DNA from: Selenihalanaerobacter shriftii
GTDB taxonomy: Bacteria > Bacillota > Halanaerobiia > Halobacteroidales > Acetohalobiaceae
Direction of reading: 5' to 3'
Length of the DNA: 64,000 bases
NCBI RefSeq assembly: GCF_900167185.1
Contig: NZ_FUWM01000010.1
Location: 61,862-125,861, forward strand
A program made the translations under genes and the position numbers. Position 1 is the stretch's first letter. Every line of letters starts with the position of its first letter. The notes beneath the pieces were generated by a model that worked only from the letters and a program-made list of their open reading frames with translations, was not told where the DNA came from and did not search any database. Below, one piece after another: positions 17,249 through 25,747 of the stretch.

Positions 17249-18017
17249 TGTAATCAAATCTTTCCAGGTTAATCAAAAAAAGACGGTTGAATTATTTAAT
17301 AAGGACAAAGAAATTAAGCAGGAAGATAATAATCAAAAAAATTCTAACGATATTTCTGAACAAAGAGAGAGATCTAAACAAAAAACAGATAAAGTATCAA
17401 AGATAAAATCAAAGATACTAACTGAAGCTAAAGTAGAAGCAGAAAAGATAATTACCAATGCTCAGCAAGAATCAGAACAGATCAAAGAGTCAGCTAGGCA
17501 AGAGGCAGAAGAGATAAAAGAAGAGGCATATCAGACAGGACTAGCTCAAGGTAAAAGTGAAATTAAGGATAAAGGTTGGCAAGAAGTTGAGACTGTAATA
17601 GATAGATTAAACCAGTCTATAACTGGCTTGAATCAAGACTATGAAGAAAAACTGGCTGAATTGAATAATGAAGTTTTAGAATTGACCATAGCCATCGTTA
17701 AAAAGATAATTAAGCAGGAATTAAAGTCTGATCAAACCGTAATTTATAGTTTGATTGAAGATGCTTTACAGTTATTAAATGGTGAAGACGAAGTAGTTGT
17801 TAGAGTTAACTTGCGTGATTTAGACGTTGTTAGAGGATATAAAGAAAGGTTCTTAGATTTGAATTCTAATTTAAATAATATTAAATTTATTATGGATGAT
17901 GAAATAGAGATTGGAGGTTGCATAGTAGAGGCAGATTTTGGTGGGTTAGATGCTACAGTTACCTCTCAATTAGAGAAAATAGCCGATAAATTATTGGAAG
18001 TGAATAAGAATGAGTGA
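17241..18017 (+). CDS. fliH: Flagellar assembly protein FliH
   Basis: Regulator of the export ATPase FliI. A long Glu-, Lys- and Gln-rich coiled coil (about 40-140) including the AEKIITNAQQESEQIKESAR heptads is followed by the conserved C-terminal domain LELTIAIVKKIIKQEL, VRVNLRDLDVV and GGCIVEADFGGLDATV. Starts at TTG 17241, inside the end of fliG, behind GGGGAGGATGAG. 258 aa. Confidence 0.93.
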   Translation: MSNVIKSFQVNQKKTVELFNKDKEIKQEDNNQKNSNDISEQRERSKQKTDKVSKIKSKILTEAKVEAEKIITNAQQESEQIKESARQEAEEIKEEAYQTGLAQGKSEIKDKGWQEVETVIDRLNQSITGLNQDYEEKLAELNNEVLELTIAIVKKIIKQELKSDQTVIYSLIEDALQLLNGEDEVVVRVNLRDLDVVRGYKERFLDLNSNLNNIKFIMDDEIEIGGCIVEADFGGLDATVTSQLEKIADKLLEVNKNE

Positions 18018-19326
18018 GATTTTAGATGGAACGAAGTTAGCGGCTAAGTTGGATTCAATGTCGCCGATCACTAACTTTGGTAAAATAAGACAAGTAGTAG
18101 GTTTGATTATTGAATCTGAAGGTCCTAACGTTACTTTAGGTGAAATATGTTTGATTAAATCTCAAACAAGTTCTAAGCCAATCCAGGCAGAAGTAGTCGG
18201 CTTTAAAGATAATAAGGTACTACTAATGCCTTTAGGAGAAATGGAAGGCATTGGGCCGGGTTGTAGAGTAGAGGCTACGGGTACTTCTCTTAAAGTCAAA
18301 GTCGGTGAAGATTTATTAGGACATGTCTTAGATGGATTAGGAAATCCTTTAACAGATTTAGAGTTAAATCAATTAGGTCGAGAATATGCGGTACATAATA
18401 CTCCACCAAATCCTTTGACCAGAAAACGGATTACTGAACCTTTGTCAGTTGGTGTTAGGAGTATAGATGGGTTATTAACCTGTGGCCGTGGACAAAGGTT
18501 AGGTATCTTTGCTGGGAGTGGTGTTGGAAAGAGTACACTTTTAGGGATGATAGCTCGAAATACTGCAGCTGATATAAATGTAATTGGTTTAATTGGAGAA
18601 AGAGGAAGAGAAGTTAGAGAATTTATTGAAAGAGATTTGGGGCCAGAAGGCTTAAAACGTTCAGTAGTAGTAGTAGCTACTTCAGATCAACCAGCATTAG
18701 TTAGATTAAAAGGAGCTTTAGTAGCAACAGCTATTGCAGAGTACTTTCGGGATCAAGGAAAAGATGTAATGTTAATGATGGATTCGGTAACTAGATTTGC
18801 TATGGCTCAAAGAGAAGTTGGTTTAGCTGTAGGAGAACCTCCAGCAACAAGAGGTTATACTCCATCGGTTTTTGCTATCTTACCAAAGTTATTAGAAAGA
18901 GCAGGGAATAATGAAGTAGGAACAATTACTGGACTCTATACAGTTTTGGTTGAAGGTGATGATATGAATGAACCCATAGCAGATGCTGTAAGAGGTATTT
19001 TAGATGGACATATTACTTTAAGTCGAGATTTGGCTGCTCAAAATCATTATCCAGCTATTGATGTTTTAGAAAGTGTCAGTCGTGTAATGAATGATATTGT
19101 TGGGGAAGAACATAAGGAAGCCGCGAAACAATTAAGAGAGGTATTGGCGACATATGAAGAATCTAAAGATTTAGTTAACATTGGTGCTTATGAAGAGGGA
19201 GCTAATACACAATTAGATTATGCTCTTAATAAATTAAACGAAGCACATGACTTTTTGCAACAGGGTATTGAAGATAGGGATCAATATCAAGAAACTGTTC
19301 AGCGATTGGTATCAATATTTAATTAG
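18010..19326 (+). CDS. fliI: Flagellum-specific ATPase FliI
   Basis: ATPase of the flagellar type III export apparatus, related to F1 beta. Walker A GSGVGKST at about 169-176, GLIGERGREVREFIE, Walker B VMLMMDSVTRFAMAQRE and the ATRGYTPSVFAILPKLLERAG block are present. Length 438 aa is normal. The ATG overlaps the fliH stop. Confidence 0.98.
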   Translation: MSEILDGTKLAAKLDSMSPITNFGKIRQVVGLIIESEGPNVTLGEICLIKSQTSSKPIQAEVVGFKDNKVLLMPLGEMEGIGPGCRVEATGTSLKVKVGEDLLGHVLDGLGNPLTDLELNQLGREYAVHNTPPNPLTRKRITEPLSVGVRSIDGLLTCGRGQRLGIFAGSGVGKSTLLGMIARNTAADINVIGLIGERGREVREFIERDLGPEGLKRSVVVVATSDQPALVRLKGALVATAIAEYFRDQGKDVMLMMDSVTRFAMAQREVGLAVGEPPATRGYTPSVFAILPKLLERAGNNEVGTITGLYTVLVEGDDMNEPIADAVRGILDGHITLSRDLAAQNHYPAIDVLESVSRVMNDIVGEEHKEAAKQLREVLATYEESKDLVNIGAYEEGANTQLDYALNKLNEAHDFLQQGIEDRDQYQETVQRLVSIFN

Positions 19327-19356
19327 TGTCCTTCTAAATTGAGGGGTTGATAAAAA

Positions 19357-19821
19357 ATGAAAAAGTTTAAATTTAAGTTAGAAAAAATTTTAGATTATCG
19401 TCAGCAAGAGGAAGATATGATTCAGCAAAAATTAGCTAAAATAAAAGAAGAATTAAATAAGGCAGAAACTCAATTAAATAATTTAGTTAATAATAAAAAG
19501 CAAAACCAGGCTGAATTAAAAGAAAAGGAAATAAAAGGGATTGATGTCCAACAAGCTATGGTGTATAGGAATTATATTGAGACTTTAAAGGTGAAGATTA
19601 CAAACCAGCAGCAAACTGTTACAGAGATTAGGGAAAGATCTACTAAGTGTAGACGGAAGTTATTAGAGAAGCGTAAAGAGTGTAAAATGCTAACTAAGCT
19701 AAAAGAGAGAAAAATTTCAGAATATCAAAAGGGATTTTTAAGAAAAGAGCAGAAACAGATTGATGAATTAGCTACTAATAACTTTAATCGTCAGAGAGAA
19801 GAGATAGAAGCAGTTATTTAG
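19357..19821 (+). CDS. fliJ: Flagellar export chaperone-like protein FliJ
   Basis: FliJ is a coiled-coil stalk inside the FliI ATPase ring. The whole protein (154 aa) is a charged coiled coil beginning MKKFKFKLEKILDYRQQEED, the classic FliJ start. Identified by this N-terminus and position after fliI. GAGGGGTTG Shine-Dalgarno. Confidence 0.92.
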   Translation: MKKFKFKLEKILDYRQQEEDMIQQKLAKIKEELNKAETQLNNLVNNKKQNQAELKEKEIKGIDVQQAMVYRNYIETLKVKITNQQQTVTEIRERSTKCRRKLLEKRKECKMLTKLKERKISEYQKGFLRKEQKQIDELATNNFNRQREEIEAVI

Positions 19822-19839
19822 ATCAGGAGGAGTTTTCAG

Positions 19840-20373
19840 GTGAAGAAATTATATTTAGCGATAGTAATATTAATTATAATAGTAGTTGCTGTAGGGTTTG
19901 GATTACAGACATTTGGTATTCTAGATTTGAAAACTTTGGTTTTTAATAAGGTTAAAAGAATGCCAGTAGTCAAAGATGTAGTAGCTAGTCAGGAGATTCA
20001 AAAAGGTTTAAAAGACAAGCTTAGCAAGAAAGAGTCAGCTATAAATAAATTAAAAAATCAAAAAGAAGATCTTCAAGCTAAATTTGAACGTCGAGAAGAA
20101 GAATTAAAGGTTCGCTCTCAAAAAATAGAAGATTTAAAAAAGGAGCTCACTAAGTTAAAAAGTCAGAAGAAGAAACAGGAAAATAGAGTTAAGCAGCTAG
20201 CTGGAATTTATGAAGCTATGGAAGCTAGAAAGGCTGCACCAGTGATTGCTGAATTAGATGATGATTTGGCAGTTCAAATTTTAGTAAGATTAGATTCAGT
20301 GAAAGCAGGAGAAATTTTAAGTCAGCTTGACCCTAAAAAGTCTGCTGAGTATACAAAAATTTTATCAAAATAA
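19840..20373 (+). CDS. MotE-like protein (MgtE N-terminal domain family, YlxF position)
   Basis: One N-terminal membrane segment (about 3-22), a coiled coil (about 55-125) and a C-terminal MgtE-N-like helical domain with AAPVIAELDDDLAVQILVRL and AGEILSQLDPKKSAEY. This is the architecture of MotE, a chaperone for the stator protein MotC in rhizobia, and of YlxF in Bacillus, at the same place between fliJ and fliK. The exact role in Firmicutes is not settled. GTG start behind AGGAGG. Confidence 0.85.
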   Translation: MKKLYLAIVILIIIVVAVGFGLQTFGILDLKTLVFNKVKRMPVVKDVVASQEIQKGLKDKLSKKESAINKLKNQKEDLQAKFERREEELKVRSQKIEDLKKELTKLKSQKKKQENRVKQLAGIYEAMEARKAAPVIAELDDDLAVQILVRLDSVKAGEILSQLDPKKSAEYTKILSK

Positions 20374-20405
20374 ATAATATTCTTAGAAAGGAGGTGAGGT
20401 AATAG

Positions 20406-21992
20406 GTGTTACAAGCATCATTTATACAATCAAATAATATTTTAGAAGCTAGTAACAGAAAAAACAATACATTTGAGAATAATGATTACACCATTGATGG
20501 AAGCAAAGACAAAGTAAGTAATGAATTATTTTTGACAAAGTTAAAGCAAGTGGTTGCTGGAAAGAATAAGAATTCAAATAACAAATCAATTTCTAAAGAG
20601 TTACCTGGTAATAAAATAACAGATGAAAGTATAAACTTGAATTTAAAGAAAGAAGAGATTGAAAAATTAAAGAAATTTTTGACTCAGTCTGGGTTTGATT
20701 TATCTACTACAGAAATAGAAGAATTATTAGCTTCTATAGGAGATATGTACCAACAGTTAGTTAATTTAGAAGTTAATGAAGTATCATTTGAATCGACAAC
20801 TAATTATAATAAATTTGAGGCTATTAAGACAAAACTATCTAATTTAATTAAAAATTTCGGTGATATTAAAGAAACTAATTCTCTAGCTTCACAACACAAG
20901 CAAACTAAAAGTCAAATAAGTGATTTAATGTCTAAGTTAGTTGATTTAAAAGAGATTCTTAATAATTTAGATAAAGAAAAACTAGATCAAATATTAAAAA
21001 CTAATTCTAAGTTAAGTAATAACTTTAAAGAAACAAGTCAAAAATTAAGTAAATTACTTCAAAAACACGGAATTACTAAGGAACAAATTAAGTTTACTAA
21101 GCAAAAAAAACATGATGGGAAAATTTTATTTAAAAATAAAGAAAATATAGCAAAAGAACAGAATGCTAAAGGTAATTCTAGTTCCAGTTCAAATAAAAAG
21201 TTAAAGGCTCAAGTTAGTAATAAGACTAGTACTACTAATACTAATAAGACTAGTACTAATATACAATTTAATGATCCACAACAGGCATCTACGAGCCAAA
21301 ATATAAAATCTAATCAGCAGTTTAAGAATCAAACTGTAGATTTTAATCAAAATTTAGTTCCAAAAGATAGCTCTGAATTTAAATTAGGTAAAGAAGGACT
21401 TAATCTGAAAATGAAAATAGATTCTGAATTAGAGTCTTCAAACGATAATAGAGTTAATATTGAGGAGCAGATTGGAATTAAGAGTAGTAAACTTAATAGA
21501 ATGTCTATGAGTACTAATAATGATATGGTTAATCGAGTGGATCAAACTAAAATTATTAATCAAATCAACGAGCAATTAGAGCAGTTAAAGTCATTAGGCA
21601 AAAATGAATTGACATTAAAATTAGAGCCAGAATTTTTAGGGAAATTAAATCTTAAAATGGCAATGGAAGATGGAATAATGACAACTAAATTAATGGCAGA
21701 GAATTATCAAGTAAAGAAGATAATTGAAGCTCAATTGCCACGGCTGAGAAATGAATTATCAGCCAAGAATATTGAACTAGGGGAAGTAGTGGTAGATGTA
21801 GGAACAGAAGATGATTTTAGCAATTCACAGAATAGTAATTACTTTAATGAGAGAAATTTTTCTAAAGGGAATAATGGGAATCAACAGAAAGTCGATTCTG
21901 AATTGATAGATGAAGTAGAGATAAAAGAGTTAAATTCATCGTCATTAATAAACTCTCACATAGGTAGTGATTCTATAGATTATGTTATTTAA
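20406..21992 (+). CDS. fliK: Flagellar hook-length control protein FliK
   Basis: Molecular ruler that stops hook growth and switches export specificity. The first 390 residues are low-complexity, rich in Asn, Ser and Lys, with several coiled-coil stretches; the C-terminal Flg_hook domain (about 393-470) has LGKNELTLKLEPEFLGKL and QLPRLRNELSAKNIEL. GTG 20406 follows AAAGGAGGTGAGG. Long (528 aa) as expected of a ruler. Confidence 0.92.
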   Translation: MLQASFIQSNNILEASNRKNNTFENNDYTIDGSKDKVSNELFLTKLKQVVAGKNKNSNNKSISKELPGNKITDESINLNLKKEEIEKLKKFLTQSGFDLSTTEIEELLASIGDMYQQLVNLEVNEVSFESTTNYNKFEAIKTKLSNLIKNFGDIKETNSLASQHKQTKSQISDLMSKLVDLKEILNNLDKEKLDQILKTNSKLSNNFKETSQKLSKLLQKHGITKEQIKFTKQKKHDGKILFKNKENIAKEQNAKGNSSSSSNKKLKAQVSNKTSTTNTNKTSTNIQFNDPQQASTSQNIKSNQQFKNQTVDFNQNLVPKDSSEFKLGKEGLNLKMKIDSELESSNDNRVNIEEQIGIKSSKLNRMSMSTNNDMVNRVDQTKIINQINEQLEQLKSLGKNELTLKLEPEFLGKLNLKMAMEDGIMTTKLMAENYQVKKIIEAQLPRLRNELSAKNIELGEVVVDVGTEDDFSNSQNSNYFNERNFSKGNNGNQQKVDSELIDEVEIKELNSSSLINSHIGSDSIDYVI

Positions 21993-22007
21993 TTTGGAGG
22001 TGAAAAT

Positions 22008-22421
22008 ATGAATGGTATAATGCCGACATCAGGAGCTGCGGTGACTGGGGAGCCAACAAAACTTAAGAACAATAGTTCTGCTATGGGTAAGGATGAATTT
22101 TTAAAACTACTAATTACTCAATTAAAGCATCAGGATCCTTTAAAGCCAATGGATAATAAGGAGTTCATTGCTCAAACTGCTCAATTTTCTTCTTTAGAAC
22201 AGATGAATAGTATGAATTCAAACTTAACTAAATCTTTAGATATGCAGCAGTTAACGCAAATGAGTGGACTGGTTAATAAGGAAGTTACAGTCTTAGATTC
22301 AAATACTGGAGATGAAGTAACAGGGATTGTAGAGAAAGTAAAGATGAAAGATGATGGTCCTAGATTAGTAATTAATGGACAAGATTATAACTTAGGAAGC
22401 GTTAATGAAGTTCTTGGATGA
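22008..22421 (+). CDS. flgD: Hook-capping protein FlgD (short form)
   Basis: Hook assembly scaffold. Carries the N-terminal signature MGKDEFLKLLITQLKHQDPL and PMDNKEFIAQTAQFSSLEQM. At 137 aa it is the short form without the Tudor and FnIII domains of enteric FlgD, as in Bacillus. GGAGGTG Shine-Dalgarno. Confidence 0.95.
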   Translation: MNGIMPTSGAAVTGEPTKLKNNSSAMGKDEFLKLLITQLKHQDPLKPMDNKEFIAQTAQFSSLEQMNSMNSNLTKSLDMQQLTQMSGLVNKEVTVLDSNTGDEVTGIVEKVKMKDDGPRLVINGQDYNLGSVNEVLG

Positions 22422-22443
22422 TTTGAGAGGTAGGTGGATATAG

Positions 22444-22836
22444 ATGGATAATCGAATCTATTCAAAGAGACCTATTGGTCCTTTACAGAAACCGCAGCAA
22501 AAGCAGAATAATCAAGTTAATAAAAAACAGAAAAAAGGTTCCTTTAATGAAATTTTTCAGAAAGAATTAGAGCACAAGACTGAAATTAAATTTTCAGGAC
22601 ATGCTAAAAAGCGATTAAATGCTCGAAATATAAATTTAACAAATAATGATTTGAAAAAATTAGAGAAGGCAGTTACTAAAGCTGAGGATAAAGGATCAAA
22701 GGAATCACTAATTCTAGTTAATAAAGTAGGATTCGTAGTTAGTGTCGAGAATAAGACAGTCATTACTGCTGTTGACAATCAGAGTATGAAAGAGAATGTT
22801 TTTACTAATATTGATAGTGCAGTGGTTATGGATTAA
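22444..22836 (+). CDS. Flagellar operon protein, TIGR02530 family
   Basis: Small soluble protein found between flgD and flgE in many Firmicutes. The core FSGHAKKRLNARNINLTNND and SLILVNKVGFVVSVENKTVITA matches that family; function is unknown. 130 aa with a basic, Gln-rich N-terminus. Followed by a 102-base gap holding two hairpins before flgE. Confidence 0.87.
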   Translation: MDNRIYSKRPIGPLQKPQQKQNNQVNKKQKKGSFNEIFQKELEHKTEIKFSGHAKKRLNARNINLTNNDLKKLEKAVTKAEDKGSKESLILVNKVGFVVSVENKTVITAVDNQSMKENVFTNIDSAVVMD

Positions 22837-22839
22837 GAA

Positions 22840-22897
22840 TTAAGGCTGGACCTCTGATGAGGAAGCCTTAAAAGCCGTGGACTGAACGAAGCGGTTT
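22840..22897 (+). other. Two-hairpin element in the flgE leader
   Basis: Hairpin 1: TTAAGGCT (22840-22847) pairs with AGCCTTAA (22864-22871), and inside it CCTC-TGAT-GAGG (22851-22862); GGA 22848-22850 is unpaired opposite one A. Hairpin 2: AAGCCG (22872-22877) with CGGTTT (22892-22897); its loop also holds a GGA (22879-22881). No T-tract follows. The flgE Shine-Dalgarno lies about 25 bases downstream. I do not recognise a known RNA family. Confidence 0.6.
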
Positions 22898-22938
22898 GTA
22901 ATTTAATGATTTTAAAAATTTAGGAGGTCGATGAAGTT

Positions 22939-24573
22939 ATGATGCGTTCGATGTATGCTGGTGTGTCAGGATTAAAAGCTCATCAGACAAAGATGGATGT
23001 AATAGGTAATAATATATCTAATGTGAATACGGTTGGTTATAAGGGAAGTAGAGTTACTTTTAAAGAAATGTTAAGTCAAACATTAAAAGGAGCATCTTCT
23101 CCTCAGAATGGTCGAGGAGGTACTAATCCTCAACAGGTTGGTTTAGGAGTTGCTTTAGGAAGTATAGATACTAGTATGGAACAAGGTAATTTACAGTCTA
23201 CTGGAAAGATGACTGATGTTTCCATTCAGGGTGAAGGATTCTTTATGGTGAATGATGGAAAGCAGAATGTATATACTAGAGCAGGTTCACTTTCATTTGA
23301 TGAAGATGGATTTTTAGTAAATTCATCTAATGGTTATCGAATTCAAGGTTGGAAAGCCGCAGAAGATGGCACTATTTCTAAAACTAATGCTGAAAATATT
23401 GAAGATATAACTTTAGATGAGACTATGGATGCGTCAGCTACTACAAATATAAATTATACTGGTAATTTAAATGCAGCAGCAGAGAATACTTTAACTGCAA
23501 GTCCTAGTAAGATTCAGATAGAAGATGGAACTAGTGGTGCTACTGATAATGTTAGTGTAAGTTTAAATAAGACAGAAAACTTTAATCAGTGGAAATTTTC
23601 ACTTTCAGCAGAAAATTCTTCAAGTAATATTACTAACGGGACAGGATATATTACTTTAGATGAAGCAGGGAAGATTTTAGGAATTAACACTGCTAAGGAT
23701 GGTAGTGGAACTGATTTAACAATAGCAGGCAATGAACCAACAATTGATATAGGAGGCACCGGTGACACTGTTGCCTTAGATCTACCAAGTGTTAGTGATT
23801 CTTTATCATCTACTCCTTTATTCAAAGGAGCAGAAGCTGCTGGTGAAACAGTAGAAGGAGATTATACATTAAATGCTAAAAGAACAATTACTACAGATGT
23901 CTATGATTCCCAAGGAACATTACATACAATTGATTTAACTGCTAAGAAAGTGGGAGACAATACTTGGGAAATCGAGAATAATGATGTAGATGTTAGTGAT
24001 GCAACAATGAGTACTGCAAGTTGGTTAAGTAATTCTCCACATACTATTAATTTTGATGCCGATGGTAATGTTGTTGGAGGTGGAACAGTAGACTTAACTT
24101 TTGATCCTAATGGAGGAGCAGCTGATGGTCAGGCAGTTGCTTTAGATTTTTCTAATTTCACACAATTTGCCGGAGATATGACGGCTGATTTTGATACTTC
24201 TGATGGTTATGGACAAGGTGATTTAAAAAGCTTTACTATAGATGGATCAGGTGCAATTACTGGTTCTTATGATAATGGTTATAATAAAACATTAGCTAAG
24301 ATAGGAATTGCTAGTTTTAGTAATCCAGCAGGAATGTCAAGAGAAGGAGACACATTATTTAGTGTTTCTAATAACTCAGGAGATCCTCAAATCGGTTTAG
24401 CCGGTACTGGCGGACGAGGAATGATAGCACCAGGAACTTTAGAAATGTCTAATGTTGATTTAGCTCAACAATTTACAGAAATGATTACAGCTCAAAGAGG
24501 TTTCCAGTCAAACTCTAAAATAATCAGTACATCTGATGAGATGTTACAGACATTAGTTAACTTAAAGAGATAA
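22939..24573 (+). CDS. flgE: Flagellar hook protein FlgE
   Basis: Hook subunit, about 100 copies per flagellum. N-terminal MRSMYAGVSGLKAHQTKMDVIGNNISNVNTVGYK (start of the family helix), the FlgE central sequence TTDVYDSQGTLHTIDL, and C-terminal LAQQFTEMITAQRGFQSNSKII are diagnostic. The Ser-, Thr-, Asp-rich central domain (about 150-440) is acidic and variable as in other hooks. 544 aa. ATG 22939 (or 22942) behind AGGAGGTCG. Confidence 0.96.
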   Translation: MMRSMYAGVSGLKAHQTKMDVIGNNISNVNTVGYKGSRVTFKEMLSQTLKGASSPQNGRGGTNPQQVGLGVALGSIDTSMEQGNLQSTGKMTDVSIQGEGFFMVNDGKQNVYTRAGSLSFDEDGFLVNSSNGYRIQGWKAAEDGTISKTNAENIEDITLDETMDASATTNINYTGNLNAAAENTLTASPSKIQIEDGTSGATDNVSVSLNKTENFNQWKFSLSAENSSSNITNGTGYITLDEAGKILGINTAKDGSGTDLTIAGNEPTIDIGGTGDTVALDLPSVSDSLSSTPLFKGAEAAGETVEGDYTLNAKRTITTDVYDSQGTLHTIDLTAKKVGDNTWEIENNDVDVSDATMSTASWLSNSPHTINFDADGNVVGGGTVDLTFDPNGGAADGQAVALDFSNFTQFAGDMTADFDTSDGYGQGDLKSFTIDGSGAITGSYDNGYNKTLAKIGIASFSNPAGMSREGDTLFSVSNNSGDPQIGLAGTGGRGMIAPGTLEMSNVDLAQQFTEMITAQRGFQSNSKIISTSDEMLQTLVNLKR

Positions 24574-24580
24574 TTGAGTT

Positions 24581-24689
24581 AGTGAGGAGATTGTAGTTAG
24601 TGTTAGTAATCAGTGGCGGTGTCAGTAGTTAGGGGTTCTGCCACTGACAACTGACACTGACATTGACATTGACATTGACATTGACATTA
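24581..24689 (+). repeat. Imperfect palindrome plus TTGACA hexamer array
   Basis: The gap between flgE and flbD is repetitive. Several TTAGT units (24584-24632) are followed by an inverted repeat TCAGTGGC (24610-24617) / GCCACTGA (24640-24647) and then tandem hexamers: CTGACA at 24644, 24651 and 24657, and TTGACA at 24663, 24669, 24675 and 24681. GTGTCAG (24619-24625 region) can also pair with CTGACAC (24651-24657). It resembles dispersed intergenic repeats, and the last units are perfect -35 hexamers. Confidence 0.8.
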
Positions 24690-24709
24690 AATAAAAAGGG
24701 GTGAATTCT

Positions 24710-24901
24710 TTGATTGAAGTTACTAAGCTAAATGGTAAAGTATTAGTAATCAATTGTGAGCTAATAGAGTTAATAGAATCTACTCCAGACACTATTATTT
24801 CATTAACAACTGGAAGAAAGATAGTTGTACAAGAGGGTAGTGAATTGATCATAGGACGAGTGATTAAATATAAGCAAGAGATAAATAAGGGATTTGAATA
24901 G
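24710..24901 (+). CDS. flbD: Flagellar protein FlbD (YlzI)
   Basis: Small protein of unknown biochemical function, normally between flgE and motA or fliL. The sequence IEVTKLNGKVLVINCELIELIESTPDT and ISLTTGRKIVV is typical. TTG 24710 is chosen because AGGGGTG lies 6-7 bases upstream and it gives the usual M-I-E-V-T-K-L-N-G start; GTG 24701 overlaps the Shine-Dalgarno. 63 aa. Confidence 0.9.
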   Translation: MIEVTKLNGKVLVINCELIELIESTPDTIISLTTGRKIVVQEGSELIIGRVIKYKQEINKGFE

Positions 24902-24928
24902 ATTATGTTCTAGAAATGAGGTGGGAGA

Positions 24929-25747
24929 ATGAAGTTAGATTTAGCAACAGTAGGTGGATTTGGAGTAGGATTAGTTTTGATTTTAGGAGCTATACTTCTT
25001 GGAGGACAACCGATTATCTTCATTAGTATAAGTTCTTTAATGATAGTAGCTGGAGGAACTTTAGCAGGAGCTACAATTAGTTTTTCGTTAGATCATATTA
25101 AGGATTTAGTTCAAGTTATAAAAATAGTTTTTTATGAACAGAGCATGAATCCTCAAGAAGTTATTTCTACCTTAGTTAGTTTTGCTGAAAAAGCTAGACG
25201 GGAAGGTCTATTAGCTTTAGAGGATGAAGCAAATGATTTAGACGACCCTTTTTTAAAAAAAGGTATTCAATTAGTAGTTGATGGTACAGATTCAGATTTA
25301 GTAAGAAGTATTCTAGAGACAGAATTAGCTTTTTTAGAAGAAAGACATGGTACTAGTCGTCGGATTTTTGAAACTATGGCTGAATTATCACCAGCTTTTG
25401 GTATGATGGGAACTTTAATCGGATTAATTCAGATGTTGAGTAAGTTAGATAGTCCAGATAACATAGGTGGTGGATTAGCTACTGCTTTAATTACTACTTT
25501 TTATGGTACTTTTATGGCTAATTTAATCTTTCTTCCTATAACTAAAAAGCTTGAGATGCGCAGTGAAGAAGAAATTTTGGTTAAAGAAGTTATGATTGAG
25601 GGAATCTTATCAATTCAAGCGGGAGAGAATCCAAGAATTGTAGAAGAAAAGCTAAAAGCTTTCCTATCTGGGTCTATTCGTGAATCTTTAGAGGAAGAAG
25701 GAAGCATGGAAGGTGAAATGGCGGTGGAAAATAATGCCGCGTCGTAA
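24929..25747 (+). CDS. motA: Flagellar stator protein MotA/MotP
   Basis: Ion-channel stator subunit. Four membrane segments: about 5-25, 30-50, 150-175 and 185-205; the cytoplasmic loop holds EKARREGLLALEDE, and the third segment begins ELSPAFGMMGTLIGLIQML. Length 272 aa. Whether protons or Na+ drive it is not decided by sequence alone; a halophile could use Na+ (inference). ATG behind GAGGTGGGAG. Confidence 0.95.
   Translation: MKLDLATVGGFGVGLVLILGAILLGGQPIIFISISSLMIVAGGTLAGATISFSLDHIKDLVQVIKIVFYEQSMNPQEVISTLVSFAEKARREGLLALEDEANDLDDPFLKKGIQLVVDGTDSDLVRSILETELAFLEERHGTSRRIFETMAELSPAFGMMGTLIGLIQMLSKLDSPDNIGGGLATALITTFYGTFMANLIFLPITKKLEMRSEEEILVKEVMIEGILSIQAGENPRIVEEKLKAFLSGSIRESLEEEGSMEGEMAVENNAAS

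Noticed and set aside
22851..22895. CTGATGA...GAA resembling a hammerhead ribozyme core
   Set aside because: The bases after CTGATGA cannot form stem II with those before GAA; they pair into two simple hairpins instead.
24644..24690. Tandem hexamers as a CRISPR array
   Set aside because: Units are 6 bases without spacers; this is a simple sequence repeat.
24622..24852. Reverse-strand ORF with repeated Met-Ser
   Set aside because: It is a translation of the TTGACA hexamer array and is antisense to flbD.
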